Positions 16,401 to 24,835 are shown, counted from the first letter of the stretch. The stretch: 32,678 nucleotides of DNA from an uncultured Verrucomicrobiota bacterium (GCA_903904685.1 CAIVDS010000059.1:1-32678); one strand, 5' to 3'. Numbers and translations: made by a program. Notes: generated by a model not told the origin, from the letters alone.

Positions 16401-17948
16401 GGCACGGCTGGCGTGACGCTCAACGGTTCCGGCACCACCACGTTCTCCGGAGCGGCCAATACCTACACCGGCGACACCACCGTCAACAGCGGCACGCTCG
16501 CCCTTTCAAAATCCGCCAGCACCACCTCCATCGCCGGCAACCTCGTCGTCAACGGCGGCACCGTCAACCAGACCGCCACCGGCCAGCTCACCACCACTTC
16601 GAACATCACGGTCAACAGCGGCTCCTACAACCTTTCCGGCGCCGGCACTATTACCCAGACGGTCCAGTCCCTCAATAGTTCCTCCGGCGGCACGGTTTCG
16701 ATCGGCACCTCGGACACGCTCACCGTCAGCGGCAGCGGCACCAGCACGGTCGGCGGTATTATCTCCGGTGCGGGTAGTCTTGCCACGTCGGGAACGGGCG
16801 GAGTTTTTCTCGGCGGGGCCAACACATACTCGGGCGGCACGACCATCGGCGGCGTCGTCACTGCGGCCAACAACAGCAGCCTCGGCACCGGCGCGGCCGC
16901 CATTAACACCAGCGGCAATCTCCAGATGCAGGGCGGCATCACGCTGGCCAACGCCTTCACCCTTTCCAGTGCCGGCACCTCGGCCAACGACGGCGCGTTT
17001 CAAAACACCTCCGGCAGCAACACTGTCTCCGGCACGGTCACGCTCTCGGGCAATTCCCGCATCCAGTCCGATTCCGGCACGCTCGCTTTGACCAACACCG
17101 TCGCCCTCGGGGCCAACACGCTCAACGTCGGCGGCAGCGGCAACGCATCCGTCAGCGGCGCGATCACCGGAACCTCCGCCAGCAGCATCACCAAGGACGG
17201 TGCGGGCACGCTCACCCTCAGTGGCAACAACTCCGGCTTCCTCGGCACCGTCGTCGTGTCCAACGGCACCGTCATCGCCGGCGCCTCCAACTGCTTCAAC
17301 AGCGGCAACGCCATCACCGTCAACACCGGCGCGACCCTTAACCTTAACGGCCAGACGCTCACCACCGGCCCCATTACCAGCACGGGCACGATCGCGTTTG
17401 GCGCGGGGGCCGCCGCTACACTCACGGGAGCCAGCACGCTGGGTGGCAACTTCACCGGCGCGGGCACGATCATCATCGGTCCCGGCGCGAGCGTCACGCT
17501 CGGCACCAATTTCAACAATCCCAACATCAACTTCGTCCTCAACGGTGGCACGCTCAACCTGGGCAGCGGCACGACGCAGACCTTCGGCAGCCTCACAGTG
17601 ACCGGCTCCAGCAACTCCGTCATCGACTTCGGCTCCACCGGAGCGACCACCGCGCAGTTTTCCAGCGTCAACGTCACCGGAAGCGGTCTGCTCAACGTGC
17701 AGAACTGGACCAACGCCGTGGACTACTTCCTCGACTCCACCAGCACCGGTGCGCAAGGCACGCTGCCGAATACCAAGATCGTCTTTGCGAGTTTCACCGG
17801 TGCCGACACCAAATATCTTTCCTATGGCATAAGCAACGGCCAGCTCACCCCCGTGCCGGAACCTTCGACCTACGGCGCGATCCTGCTCGGCGGCGCGTGC
17901 GGTTTGGTCTTCTGGGTCCGCCGGCGCCGGAGCGACCGCAAGAGCTGA
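13404..17948 (+). CDS. Giant lectin-domain / autotransporter-associated beta-strand-repeat surface protein with PEP-CTERM anchor
   Basis: This 1514-residue protein is exported by a signal peptide (residues 1-22, hydrophobic LLRLMLGLWAGGLSA). Residues about 25-290 resemble a legume-type (L-type) lectin fold, with GSGADGITFFLADSS, GGSLGYAQ and GLGIDEFGNY. The rest is a Gly/Thr/Ser/Asn-rich beta-helix region with repeats of the PATR type (core G-A-N-T-Y-S-G-G-T-T-I followed by G-T-L). They lie near residues 450, 582, 879, 1016 and 1137, with a degenerate copy near 1273. The C-terminus is a PEP-CTERM signal: VPEPSTYGAILLGG, a hydrophobic helix and RRRR. PEP-CTERM proteins are sorted by exosortase, which is not encoded here. 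There is no beta-barrel autotransporter domain. A surface polysaccharide-binding or matrix role is likely but unproven. Confidence 0.92.
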   Translation: MSTRVKHLLRLMLGLWAGGLSAQTVTLNGSFTGSTLDSGWTVGGTGYTPVLTASSAGGNIDTAGNGWLRLTSANTNQATYAYDTNSFASKNATITASFNYVSYAGSGADGITFFLADSSKTFGVGAYGGSLGYAQKTAAGGGGADINGMNGGYIGLGIDEFGNYANPTEGRIGGPGFIADTVSVRGPGTGLTGYTYLGGTGALPNSLDSPSPNTTRPTTNTFQIVITATNQLTVYMDRGATGNFTALYSIDLSGYARPDNLIMGFTSGTGSSTNIHEVQTVNLSSVVANLWTNVNGDSAWGTGNDWYGSPSGVVPSNYADILLDNTYVSTAQTIDVASNRTIRSLQIDAPFSYTLNNGTLTFDTGGIAGPSGIFVSQTHGSATQTVNSALALNNAIQIQNNSAGALNLNGNVTTNGNAITLNGSGAATLAGVISGAGAITQSGTGTTTLSGANTYSGGTTISAGTLNANNATALGSAAVALNGGTLGSTNGSTIGNAIALNGSAGLSGITTSGTLTQTGGSYTLDMAGATQSGAVNLSNNNTGRTLTTQVDSGTSYITGVIANGGTGAGGLTKTGAGILQLSGANTYTGATTINAGTVQLGASNVLSQSSTVNIAGGTLNLNGNSNKVGNLTFSSGATLDFGTVGSNTSFVFANLTPTPTGVLTINNYVGPTSSNFGGTGDFLGTTTNNLSSTLLNQIYFSGYGTGSLENNGNLTSAGNGLGNAYRIAPTAINWTNYTWTSNSNQNWSTNSNWQGGTHPPSTSNPTNVFVDFGTGTQTAVLINTNSTINALRFDSSAAAYTITDSGTRTLTFQNGTSLAFVQQQSANNQALNPANILIKNNMVFDVTGAGNLSVGAAISDGGNSLSVTKTGSGGKLILTGSNSYGGGTSIQTGIIQAQNSGALGSAAATVYNGAALNLSGGISPTNTLSLTGTGVSGNGALDSVSGSNSVSGAITLTGDTRIQADSGSTLTVSGGIGGTAHNLELTGAGSLAISSAIATGTAGVTLNGSGTTTFSGAANTYTGDTTVNSGTLALSKSASTTSIAGNLVVNGGTVNQTATGQLTTTSNITVNSGSYNLSGAGTITQTVQSLNSSSGGTVSIGTSDTLTVSGSGTSTVGGIISGAGSLATSGTGGVFLGGANTYSGGTTIGGVVTAANNSSLGTGAAAINTSGNLQMQGGITLANAFTLSSAGTSANDGAFQNTSGSNTVSGTVTLSGNSRIQSDSGTLALTNTVALGANTLNVGGSGNASVSGAITGTSASSITKDGAGTLTLSGNNSGFLGTVVVSNGTVIAGASNCFNSGNAITVNTGATLNLNGQTLTTGPITSTGTIAFGAGAAATLTGASTLGGNFTGAGTIIIGPGASVTLGTNFNNPNINFVLNGGTLNLGSGTTQTFGSLTVTGSSNSVIDFGSTGATTAQFSSVNVTGSGLLNVQNWTNAVDYFLDSTSTGAQGTLPNTKIVFASFTGADTKYLSYGISNGQLTPVPEPSTYGAILLGGACGLVFWVRRRRSDRKS

Positions 17949-17997
17949 GCCTGTTACGTCTGCCTCCCCGATTCTCGGGACAACTGCGTTTTCCGGT

Positions 17998-19521
17998 TCA
18001 AGGCGTCAGGCCTTGCGGGGAATCTGGCGAGTAACGATCAAGGAGCGCGTAGATGGTTTCCAGCGGCAAAGGCTGGAGCGCGGGCAGATAATTTTCAAAG
18101 TAGCCGGACGTTTTCCGGCCAAGGAAAAACTTGCCGGCGGCGTCCAGGCTTACGAGCCGAGCGCCGAGGATTTCCCTCAGGCGGGCGGCGCTCCACGTGA
18201 GACCGGATTCGTCCTTGCCCGCTCCGGCCGCGCAGAAAAACACCAGATAAGCGGTGTAGCCTTCTTGGTCCGAAGCCAGCGGAGATTGCTTGAGACGGGT
18301 GAAAAGCTTTTCGAACAGCCGGGCGTCGGGCCTGCGGATGAGATGAGTACCGAGTAACTCCACCACGGGAGCTGTGGGTGGAGGAGACAGCAGGAGATCG
18401 ACTTCCCGGTCCAAGATTGCGGTCCTGCCTAGCGCCGCGAGGGCGTCGAGGCGCAGGGCCGTGCGGTCCCCGACGTTCAAGCCGGTGTTCGGCTGATCGA
18501 GCAAGCCAATGGCCGCCTCGGGAAATCCGCGGGCGATCAACTGTCGGCAGATGAAGTAAAACGCGTAGCCGGTGACTCCATGTCCCGCCCCGGTCAACAG
18601 CTGGCGGGCGTCTTCCGCCGCGGCCGTGCGCAGAGCGGCGGCGAGCGTCAGTACGGTTCTCGTATCCGCCGGGAGTTGTCCGGTGCGGGTTTCTTCGATG
18701 AGCGAAACCAGGGCTTCCGTGTCGCCCGTGCGCCGGTTTGCGAAGAGAAAGGCGTTGAGCCATGCGGAGGAAGAGTCTGGTGCGACGATGATGCGGTTGT
18801 GGGCGAGCGTCTGCACGGCCTTGAAATCGCCGCGGGCCAACAGCGCATGAAAAAAAACCTGCGCCGTCTGCTCGGCGCGGGCCGGATGCCAAGCGATCAG
18901 GCGGACGTAAACACGGTTCGCAAGGGCGGGTTGGCCCGTCTGGCAAAGCTGCGCGAGCTGGAACCCGGCGTCGTAGTTTTGCGGGTTAAGATCATAAGCG
19001 ATGGAAAGGTCGAGCAATGCCTCGCGGATATCCCGCGCAGAGTAGGCGCGCTGGAACTTGGCATAAAAAAACTCCGACTTCACCGCGTCGAATCTTTTCC
19101 AAGCGGGTGGCCAGACGACGCCGGCATAGGTCGCATGATAACCGGCCGTGCGCAGGACGGTGAACACCGCCAGCGTGCCGACGAGATAAAGGGTTGCGAG
19201 GCTGCCGCCGTAAAACGCGAAGGCGCGGCCCCAGAAGGGGCGCACGTCGGCATTGTGGACGGAGCAACGCCACCGCCCCTCCGTATCTTTTAGCAGCAGC
19301 GGGCACACGCGGCGGAATCGGGCCGGTTGGTTCCAGTGAACGATGGCGTCGCAGCGGGTCTCCCAAGCACGACCGGAGTCGCTCGGGTGCTGGCAGGGAC
19401 AGTGTCCGCTGGTCCCTCGCAAACGATAGAGGGTTTTGCGCGCGTTCCAAAAAAGAAACCCGCCAACCAGCCGGAAAAAATCTGCAACCCATCCCATTGT
19501 TTCAAAGCGTGCGCAGGCCAT
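17998..19521 (-). CDS. Membrane protein with Cys-rich N-terminal domain and TPR-like repeats
   Basis: This 507-residue protein is not assigned to a named family. The N-terminal 90 residues hold Cys41 and Cys43 (GHCPCQHPSD), Cys57, Cys73 (RRVCPLLL) and Cys86 with His89 (WRCSVHN), a probable metal-binding knuckle. A hydrophobic segment follows near 98-125 (FYGGSLATLYLVGTLAVFTVL). From about 150 on, helical TPR-like repeats continue to the end (for example LDLSIAYDLNPQNYDAGFQLAQLC). The start is uncertain: ATG 19521 or ATG 19497 (MGWVADFF); neither has an SD sequence. It is convergent with the PEP-CTERM gene, 49 bases apart with no strong terminator between them. A role in surface assembly is only a guess from position. 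Confidence 0.75.
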   Translation of the reverse strand: MACARFETMGWVADFFRLVGGFLFWNARKTLYRLRGTSGHCPCQHPSDSGRAWETRCDAIVHWNQPARFRRVCPLLLKDTEGRWRCSVHNADVRPFWGRAFAFYGGSLATLYLVGTLAVFTVLRTAGYHATYAGVVWPPAWKRFDAVKSEFFYAKFQRAYSARDIREALLDLSIAYDLNPQNYDAGFQLAQLCQTGQPALANRVYVRLIAWHPARAEQTAQVFFHALLARGDFKAVQTLAHNRIIVAPDSSSAWLNAFLFANRRTGDTEALVSLIEETRTGQLPADTRTVLTLAAALRTAAAEDARQLLTGAGHGVTGYAFYFICRQLIARGFPEAAIGLLDQPNTGLNVGDRTALRLDALAALGRTAILDREVDLLLSPPPTAPVVELLGTHLIRRPDARLFEKLFTRLKQSPLASDQEGYTAYLVFFCAAGAGKDESGLTWSAARLREILGARLVSLDAAGKFFLGRKTSGYFENYLPALQPLPLETIYALLDRYSPDSPQGLTP

Positions 19522-19657
19522 GGATCGGCATCAACGGCGATCTGCGTGCTCCGGTGGCATCGCCTCCGCTAGGTCGGCGGTCCGGTTGACCGGTAATGCT
19601 TGCGGTACAGTGAAATGACCCGTGCCAAAAATAGCGCCCATTAACGAGGCCTATCCC

Positions 19658-20503
19658 TTACAGCACGAATGGATTAAAAGTCCGTTCATTTTTTATTGTC
19701 GTTAATGGACCATGTCCAGGGGCTACCACAGTCGTGTCCGGCAACGCCGCCAATAGCCGCGCAAGATGCTTTCTTAATTGTTTTAAACTAAAATAAGCCC
19801 CTCCCACGGAGCCTGCGAAAAAAAGATCTCCCGACACAAGCAGCGTAGCGCGATCCGACACTTTAGGCACACGCACCACGTAGCAGTTATGCGCTTCGGC
19901 ATGCCCTGGTGTAGCCAGCGCCTCAATCTCGATACTTCCCAGATTAATACGTGAACCTTCCGCCAATGCGGATGCACCGAGAACCTGAGCATCCATGGGA
20001 CAAAACACAGGAACAGGGCCGAATTGCCGCACCACTTCAACCAGCCCACCCGTATGCTCAGTCTCGGCGTGAGTGATAAATACTCCGTCAAGACGCTTGA
20101 TCGCCGCAGGCCAGACACGACGCAGCATGATAGGGTCACTACCGGTGTCGAAAAGCACTCCAGCGTTCTTGCAGCAATCGCCCACGATGTAGGCATTGGC
20201 CACCCCGATCCCATGAAGAGTGCGCAACGGATACAGACAAAAGGGCAGTCCAGCGATTCCAGGCAGAGGATAACGACCATCCGCGAGCGCCTGAACACCC
20301 ACTTCATTTAGTTGAAGCACGCCGGCCAGCCTACGCAGTTCGGATGGGGTGAGGTCGTAGCGATAGTCGATGGCATCCCTGATTTTTCCCACATCCACTT
20401 CGGCCTGCAACGCGAGTGCCTGCTCGTTAAGGCCGGCGTGGCGAATGGCCTTTTCCAGAACGTCGCCTAATTCGTCTTCCAGCGGTGCGTGTTCGATTAC
20501 CAT
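19658..20503 (-). CDS. XRE-like helix-turn-helix fused to a metallo-beta-lactamase-fold domain with altered ligands
   Basis: This 281-residue protein has an N-terminal helical region (about 10-75) with XRE-type helix-turn-helix features: LNEQALALQAEVDVGKIRDAID, then LTPSELRRLAGVLQL. Residues 85-275 form an MBL fold: FDTGSDP, the ligand motif THAETEHTGG (His145, Glu147, Glu149, His150), TPGHAEAHN (His201), SGDLFF (Asp226) and APGHGP (His264). The spacing 150-201-226-264 resembles glyoxalase II, but H-x-H-x-D-H has become H-x-E-x-E-H. Glutamate at the second position is known from flavodiiron proteins, which bind iron. No flavodoxin domain is present. It may be a hydrolase or a metal/redox-responsive regulator. 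It is divergent from pyrE, with 77 bases between the starts. Confidence 0.8.
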   Translation of the reverse strand: MVIEHAPLEDELGDVLEKAIRHAGLNEQALALQAEVDVGKIRDAIDYRYDLTPSELRRLAGVLQLNEVGVQALADGRYPLPGIAGLPFCLYPLRTLHGIGVANAYIVGDCCKNAGVLFDTGSDPIMLRRVWPAAIKRLDGVFITHAETEHTGGLVEVVRQFGPVPVFCPMDAQVLGASALAEGSRINLGSIEIEALATPGHAEAHNCYVVRVPKVSDRATLLVSGDLFFAGSVGGAYFSLKQLRKHLARLLAALPDTTVVAPGHGPLTTIKNERTFNPFVL

Positions 20504-20580
20504 GTGATCATCTTACAGTCCCGGGCACTGACGGCAAAAATGTTTTTGTTTTTTTGGCCAGCCCCTGCACCGTCTTCCCA

Positions 20581-21150
20581 ATGGATGCTCAACAGCAGGA
20601 AGTCCTCGATATTTTCACCCGCACCAAGGCGCTTCTAACAGGCCATTTTGTGCTCCGATCCGGCCTGCACAGCGGACATTATTTTCAATGTGCGCAGGTA
20701 TGCCAGCACATGGATGCCGTCACACGCCTCGCGGAGCTTCTCGTAGCCAAGCTGGGCGGACTCAAGTTCGGCACCGTGCTCGCCCCCGGCATGGGAGGTT
20801 TGGTGATCGGTCAGGAAGTCGCCCGACAAAGCAAGGTGCGCTATATTTTCGCCGAAAAAGAAAATGACCGACTGGTGCTGCGCCGCGGCTTCAAATTTGC
20901 CCCTGGCGAACCGGTGCTCATCGTCGAAGACGTCGTCACCCGAGGCGGTCGCGTGTTGGAGTGCATCGACATTGTGCGCAACGGCGGAGGCGTTCTCATC
21001 GCCGTGGCCATGCTGGTCGATCGCAGCGCCGGCACGATGCGTTTCGAGATTCCCGCCATCTCTCTCCTTGAATTGAGCTTCCCCACCTACCCCGCCGATC
21101 AAATTCCGGAATCCCTCGCCAGAATTCCTATTGAAAAACCTGGTAGCTGA
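20581..21150 (+). CDS. pyrE: Orotate phosphoribosyltransferase
   Basis: This 189-residue protein starts at ATG 20581, chosen because the upstream extension (from 20485) overlaps the divergent gene and lacks conserved sequence. It joins orotate to PRPP to make OMP in de novo pyrimidine synthesis in the cytosol. Landmarks are LRSGLHSGHYFQCAQV (25-40), the phosphate-binding LAPGMGGLVIGQEVA (67-81), FAEKEN (90-95) and the PRPP-binding motif VLIVEDVVTRGG (112-123). Orotate enzymes typically have this FxLRSGxxS start. The PRPP synthase gene prs lies about 1.5 kb downstream on the other strand. Confidence 0.9.
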   Translation: MDAQQQEVLDIFTRTKALLTGHFVLRSGLHSGHYFQCAQVCQHMDAVTRLAELLVAKLGGLKFGTVLAPGMGGLVIGQEVARQSKVRYIFAEKENDRLVLRRGFKFAPGEPVLIVEDVVTRGGRVLECIDIVRNGGGVLIAVAMLVDRSAGTMRFEIPAISLLELSFPTYPADQIPESLARIPIEKPGS

Positions 21151-21212
21151 TCGGCAAATCCCACCTGCCTGAAAAAAGTGCCGGATGACAGACCGTCGTT
21201 TTTCTGATAACG

Positions 21213-22613
21213 TCACTTCACGTTAAACAGCAGATAGCGAATCTGGCCTTGGTAATAGACCAGCAACCGATGAAGTCCCGGTTGTAACGCGGCTTTGGCC
21301 GTCTTCAAATCGATGATCGATCCTTGGTCCACTTCGAGGATCACTGCGTTGGGCGCGAGCTGATCCCGATAGGGCGAATCATCGGCCACCTTGGTGATGA
21401 GCAAACCATTGATGCGTCTATCAACCTTCAACCGGCGACGAGACTCATCGCCAAGAGGCTCGACTTGAACACCCGTTAGCAGCTCGTCGGAGTTCTCGAC
21501 CAGCTTACCCAGCACAACCGCAATCGTGATTTCCTTGCCGTTTCGGAGAGCCTTGAGGTTCACCTTGGAACCAGGCATTCCCTGCGCGATGGCAAACCGG
21601 AAATCCTCGCGCGAAGCGACCAGCTTGTCGTCAATCGCCAAAATCGCATCGTTGCGTTTCAAACCGGCCTGGGCCGCAGGACTGTCGGGGCTGATGTCAG
21701 AGAGCAAGACACCTTTGGCATTTTTCGGCAGGCCAATTTGCTCGGCGACCTCGGGGGTGATCGTATCGGTGCTCACTCCGAGAAAACCACGGGCAACCGC
21801 ACCGGTTTCGACGAGACTGCGCATGATGGAGGCCGCCAGATTAACCGGAACGGCAAAGCCGATACCGATGTTGACCTTGTCGGTCTTTGAAACGGAAAAG
21901 ATCGCGCTGTTAATGCCAACCAACCGTCCTCTGGCATCAATCAGAGCGCCACCGGAATTGCCCATGTTGATCGCCGCATCGGTCTGAATAAAACTTTCGT
22001 AGCCATTCACCCGATCAAGCAAACCCAGGTGGCTCCTGCCTTTGGCGGAGACGATGCCCATGGTGACCGTCTGGCCAACGCCCAGCGGGTTGCCGAGCGC
22101 AAAAACGACGTCGCCCACCCGAATCTTGTCGCTATCCGCGAGCGTGGCCGTCGGCAGATTTTGCGCATCGATTTTGATAACCGCGATATCGGTCTTCGGA
22201 TCAGCACCGATCACCTTGGCGACCAATTCCCGATCGTCAGAGAGCGCAACCTTCAGCTCATCAGCACCCTCAACGACATGATTATTGGTGAGAATATAGC
22301 CATCAGGAGAAACGATCACGCCGGAGCCGAGGCCGTCTTCCTCATGCTGGCCACCAATAATACGACCGGTAAAGAGATCAAACCCCAAACGCTCGCGCAC
22401 GATTTTTTTTGAGTAAACGGAGACGACGGATTTCTGAGCAGGCTCCACCACATCCGCATAGCTGACAACCACTCCGCCCGCACTCACCGGAGCTCCATCG
22501 ATTTTGAGTTCGGTCTTCTTTGGCAGGATTTTATCCTCCGCCGACACGTACAAGACCAAGGAGGAGACCGCACATGCGGCTGCCATGCAACGAACGAATA
22601 GTCTGATGTGCAT
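21213..22613 (-). CDS. HtrA/DegP-family periplasmic serine protease
   Basis: This 466-residue protease has a signal peptide (residues 1-25, hydrophobic CMAAACAVSSLVLYVSA), a trypsin-like domain (about 50-270) and two PDZ modules (about 280-375 and 385-466). The catalytic triad is His112 (LTNNHVV), Asp142 (PKTDIAVIKI) and Ser220 (NMGNSGGAL). ALGNPLGVGQTVTMGIVSA matches the family closely. The first PDZ carries GFLGVSTDTITPEVAEQIGL. The second is more divergent. It degrades or refolds damaged envelope proteins. The start is 78 bases after prs on the same strand, so it could be co-transcribed with lpxD and prs. DegP and DegQ cannot be told apart from this sequence. Confidence 0.93.
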   Translation of the reverse strand: MHIRLFVRCMAAACAVSSLVLYVSAEDKILPKKTELKIDGAPVSAGGVVVSYADVVEPAQKSVVSVYSKKIVRERLGFDLFTGRIIGGQHEEDGLGSGVIVSPDGYILTNNHVVEGADELKVALSDDRELVAKVIGADPKTDIAVIKIDAQNLPTATLADSDKIRVGDVVFALGNPLGVGQTVTMGIVSAKGRSHLGLLDRVNGYESFIQTDAAINMGNSGGALIDARGRLVGINSAIFSVSKTDKVNIGIGFAVPVNLAASIMRSLVETGAVARGFLGVSTDTITPEVAEQIGLPKNAKGVLLSDISPDSPAAQAGLKRNDAILAIDDKLVASREDFRFAIAQGMPGSKVNLKALRNGKEITIAVVLGKLVENSDELLTGVQVEPLGDESRRRLKVDRRINGLLITKVADDSPYRDQLAPNAVILEVDQGSIIDLKTAKAALQPGLHRLLVYYQGQIRYLLFNVK

Positions 22614-22691
22614 AAATTAAGGAGGCATCAAGGACACACTAAACCTCAGCAAAGTTCCTACACCCCCACGTCAAACCGGAGCAATCCCAGA

Positions 22692-23639
22692 TTAGAAGCC
22701 CTTGATTTTAAACAGGCTCGTGACGCTCTCGTTGTTATGAATGCGCATGATGGCGTCAGCCATCAGCGGGGCTATGCTCAGAACCTTGATCGGGAGATTA
22801 CGAGGATCCACCGGGATAGAATTGGTAGTGATAAGCTCGTCGATATGCCCGATCGCGAGACGCTCGTAGGCGATGGGGCTGAGCAAAGCGTGGCTCACGG
22901 CGGCGCGCACACTGAGGGCTCCACTGGCGCGCATGATCTTGGCAGCGTTGGTGAGGGTGCCCGCCGTCTCGGTAATGTCATCCACAAGGAGCACGTGCTT
23001 ACCGGCGACGTCGCCAACGACGTTGACCGTATCGACCGTGGTCGCGCTCGTGCGTTTCTTCCAAACCATGCCAAGTTGCGCACCAAGGATGCCCGCATAA
23101 GCGGCGGCCATTTTCATTCCGCCGACGTCAGGAGAAACCACGACCATGTTATCGGCGCTAAAGTGCTCCAGATATTTAAAAAAGACCGGCGAAGCGAAGA
23201 GGTGATCGACCGGGATATCAAAGAAACCCTGGATTTGCTGCGAATGCAGATCCATCGTCAGGATGCGATTGGCACCCGCGGCAACGAGCAGATTGGCCAC
23301 AAGCTTCGCGGTGATGGGCACACGAGGCTGGTCTTTACGATCCTGTCGGGCGTAGCCATAAAAAGGCATGACCGCCGTAATACGTTTGGCCGATGCACGC
23401 CGCGCGGCATCGATCATGATGAGCAACTCCATCAACGACTGGTTGGTGGGCGTGCAGGTGGGCTGGACGATGTAGACGTCCTGCCCGCGCACATTTTCAT
23501 TGATCTTCACGAAGGACTCTCCATCGGGGAAACTGGTGACCGTGGCCTCGCCCAGCGGCACTCTCATGTGAACGCAAATTTCCTCAGCAAGAGGACGGTT
23601 GGAATTGCCGGTGAAAATTTTAAGCCCAGGGATGCTCAT
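22692..23639 (-). CDS. prs: Ribose-phosphate pyrophosphokinase (PRPP synthase)
   Basis: This 315-residue protein is a full-length class I enzyme that makes PRPP from ribose 5-phosphate and ATP. Landmarks are IFTGNSNRPLAEEI at the N-terminus, FPDGESFVKINENVRGQDVYIVQ, YGYARQDRKDQPRVPITAK, the family signature DLHSQQIQGFFDIPVDHL and the PRPP loop VLLVDDITETAGTL. It lies 27 bases after lpxD and ahead of the HtrA gene. PRPP feeds nucleotide synthesis, including the nearby pyrE. Confidence 0.96.
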   Translation of the reverse strand: MSIPGLKIFTGNSNRPLAEEICVHMRVPLGEATVTSFPDGESFVKINENVRGQDVYIVQPTCTPTNQSLMELLIMIDAARRASAKRITAVMPFYGYARQDRKDQPRVPITAKLVANLLVAAGANRILTMDLHSQQIQGFFDIPVDHLFASPVFFKYLEHFSADNMVVVSPDVGGMKMAAAYAGILGAQLGMVWKKRTSATTVDTVNVVGDVAGKHVLLVDDITETAGTLTNAAKIMRASGALSVRAAVSHALLSPIAYERLAIGHIDELITTNSIPVDPRNLPIKVLSIAPLMADAIMRIHNNESVTSLFKIKGF

Positions 23640-23666
23640 GAATGGAAAAGAAACGTGTCAGGAATG

Positions 23667-24722
23667 TTACGGAGCGGAAGGTTTTTTTAAGTCTACCAGC
23701 TTGGTTTCCAGCGCATCGACCCGTTTAAAGAGATCGGGAATACGTTTGCGAAGGACGTTTATACGCTGCTCCAGATTATAGGGAAGCGCCGGCGTGCCCT
23801 TCATAAAACTGCCGGGAGCCAGATCGGAATTAATACCCGACTGGCCGTCGATCTTGCTGCCCTTGCCAACGGTGAGATGGCCGGCAAGTCCCGCCTGACC
23901 ACCAAGAACGACATAGTCCTCAACCGTGACGCTGCCTGAAATACCGACCTGCGAGCAGATCATGCAATGCCGGCCGATACGGACGTTGTGCGCGATCTGC
24001 ACGAGATTATCGATCTTGGTTCCCTCGCCCACCACGGTGTGGCTGAAACGCGCACGATCAAGCGTGGTGTTGGCCCCTATCTCCACATCGCTTTCGATCA
24101 CGACATTGCCGACTTGCGGGATCTTTTCGTGGTGGTCCGCTACAAACTCGTAGCCAAAACCGTCCGAGCCCACGACGACGCCCGACTGAAGACGCACACG
24201 ATCGCGCAACACGCATTCGCTCGCAATCGTGACGCGAGGCATGAGCCAGCAATCGGAACCAATGGCGACATTCCGGCCGATGAAAGCCTGCGCCTCGATA
24301 TGCGTGCGCTCACCCACGACAACACCCGCCTCAATGAGGCAAAGCGGCCCCACGGTGGCGCTGGCGGCGATCCGCGCCCCCATCGCAATGACCGCCGTCG
24401 GATGGATGCCCGGCTTTGGTTTGGGCCAAAGCAGTTGTTCTATACGCGCACATAAACGGGCAAGTGCCACCGAAGGTTTTTCAACAAAAAAATATTGCTG
24501 GCCCTGCCGTGGCTCGCCGACGTAATCCACTGGCAGCAAAATAATCGACGCCGCGGACGCTGCCACTTCCTGTCTATACTTGGAATTACCCAAAAACGAA
24601 AGATCCCCGATTTGCGCCAGATTCAAGGCAGCTATGCCGTTAATCACGGAATGGGTCGTCCCTTTGGAGGAAAGGGGTTGGATGATGGCGGCGATATCGG
24701 CCGCACTAAAAGCCAGCTGCAT
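23667..24722 (-). CDS. lpxD: UDP-3-O-acylglucosamine N-acyltransferase
   Basis: This 351-residue protein has an N-terminal uridine-binding domain (about 1-100, with [15 protein letters not shown]) and then a left-handed beta helix of hexapeptide repeats (about 105-310), such as [19 protein letters not shown] and [13 protein letters not shown]. The catalytic His245 sits in [11 protein letters not shown]. It ends in a helical tail. It adds the second acyl chain in lipid A synthesis, which shows a Gram-negative LPS-type outer membrane. It follows the bamA-skp genes as in many Gram-negative bacteria, but a strong terminator lies between skp and lpxD here, so it probably has its own promoter just beyond 24722. 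Confidence 0.96.
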   Translation of the reverse strand: MQLAFSAADIAAIIQPLSSKGTTHSVINGIAALNLAQIGDLSFLGNSKYRQEVAASAASIILLPVDYVGEPRQGQQYFFVEKPSVALARLCARIEQLLWPKPKPGIHPTAVIAMGARIAASATVGPLCLIEAGVVVGERTHIEAQAFIGRNVAIGSDCWLMPRVTIASECVLRDRVRLQSGVVVGSDGFGYEFVADHHEKIPQVGNVVIESDVEIGANTTLDRARFSHTVVGEGTKIDNLVQIAHNVRIGRHCMICSQVGISGSVTVEDYVVLGGQAGLAGHLTVGKGSKIDGQSGINSDLAPGSFMKGTPALPYNLEQRINVLRKRIPDLFKRVDALETKLVDLKKPSAP

Positions 24723-24771
24723 GGTGAAAAAGCGTGGGCTGCGAGAAATGGCATGGCAAGCCGTCGCACAT

Positions 24772-24809
24772 AAAAAACAACCCCCTGCTCGATAAAGAGC
24801 GGGGGGTTG
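24772..24809 (-). terminator. Strong intrinsic terminator after skp
   Basis: On the minus strand a stem of CAACCCCC...GAGC type forms between 24796-24809 and 24778-24791 with one G-U pair, loop TTTATC, and is followed by TTTTTT (24772-24777). It begins 26 bases after the skp stop codon, and ends the bamA-skp transcript before lpxD. Confidence 0.9.
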
Positions 24810-24835
24810 CGGCTAAAAGTTTATGTCGTTATAAT

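Noticed and set aside
14740-17300. Spaced similar sequences that might suggest a CRISPR-like or DNA repeat array
   Set aside because: The repeats are irregular in spacing and differ at synonymous positions; they are protein-level beta-strand repeats inside one reading frame.
17970-17990. Possible terminator (CCCGA-TTC-TCGGG) between the convergent PEP-CTERM and TPR genes
   Set aside because: Five-pair stem with no adjacent T run on either strand; too weak to annotate.
19582-19593. Palindrome CCGGT-TG-ACCGG upstream of the Cys-rich TPR gene
   Set aside because: Only five bases per arm in GC-rich DNA; chance occurrence is likely and no promoter boxes flank it.
20485-20580. Upstream extension of pyrE to an ATG at 20485
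   Set aside because: It would overlap the divergent gene, adds non-conserved sequence and makes the protein longer than the family.
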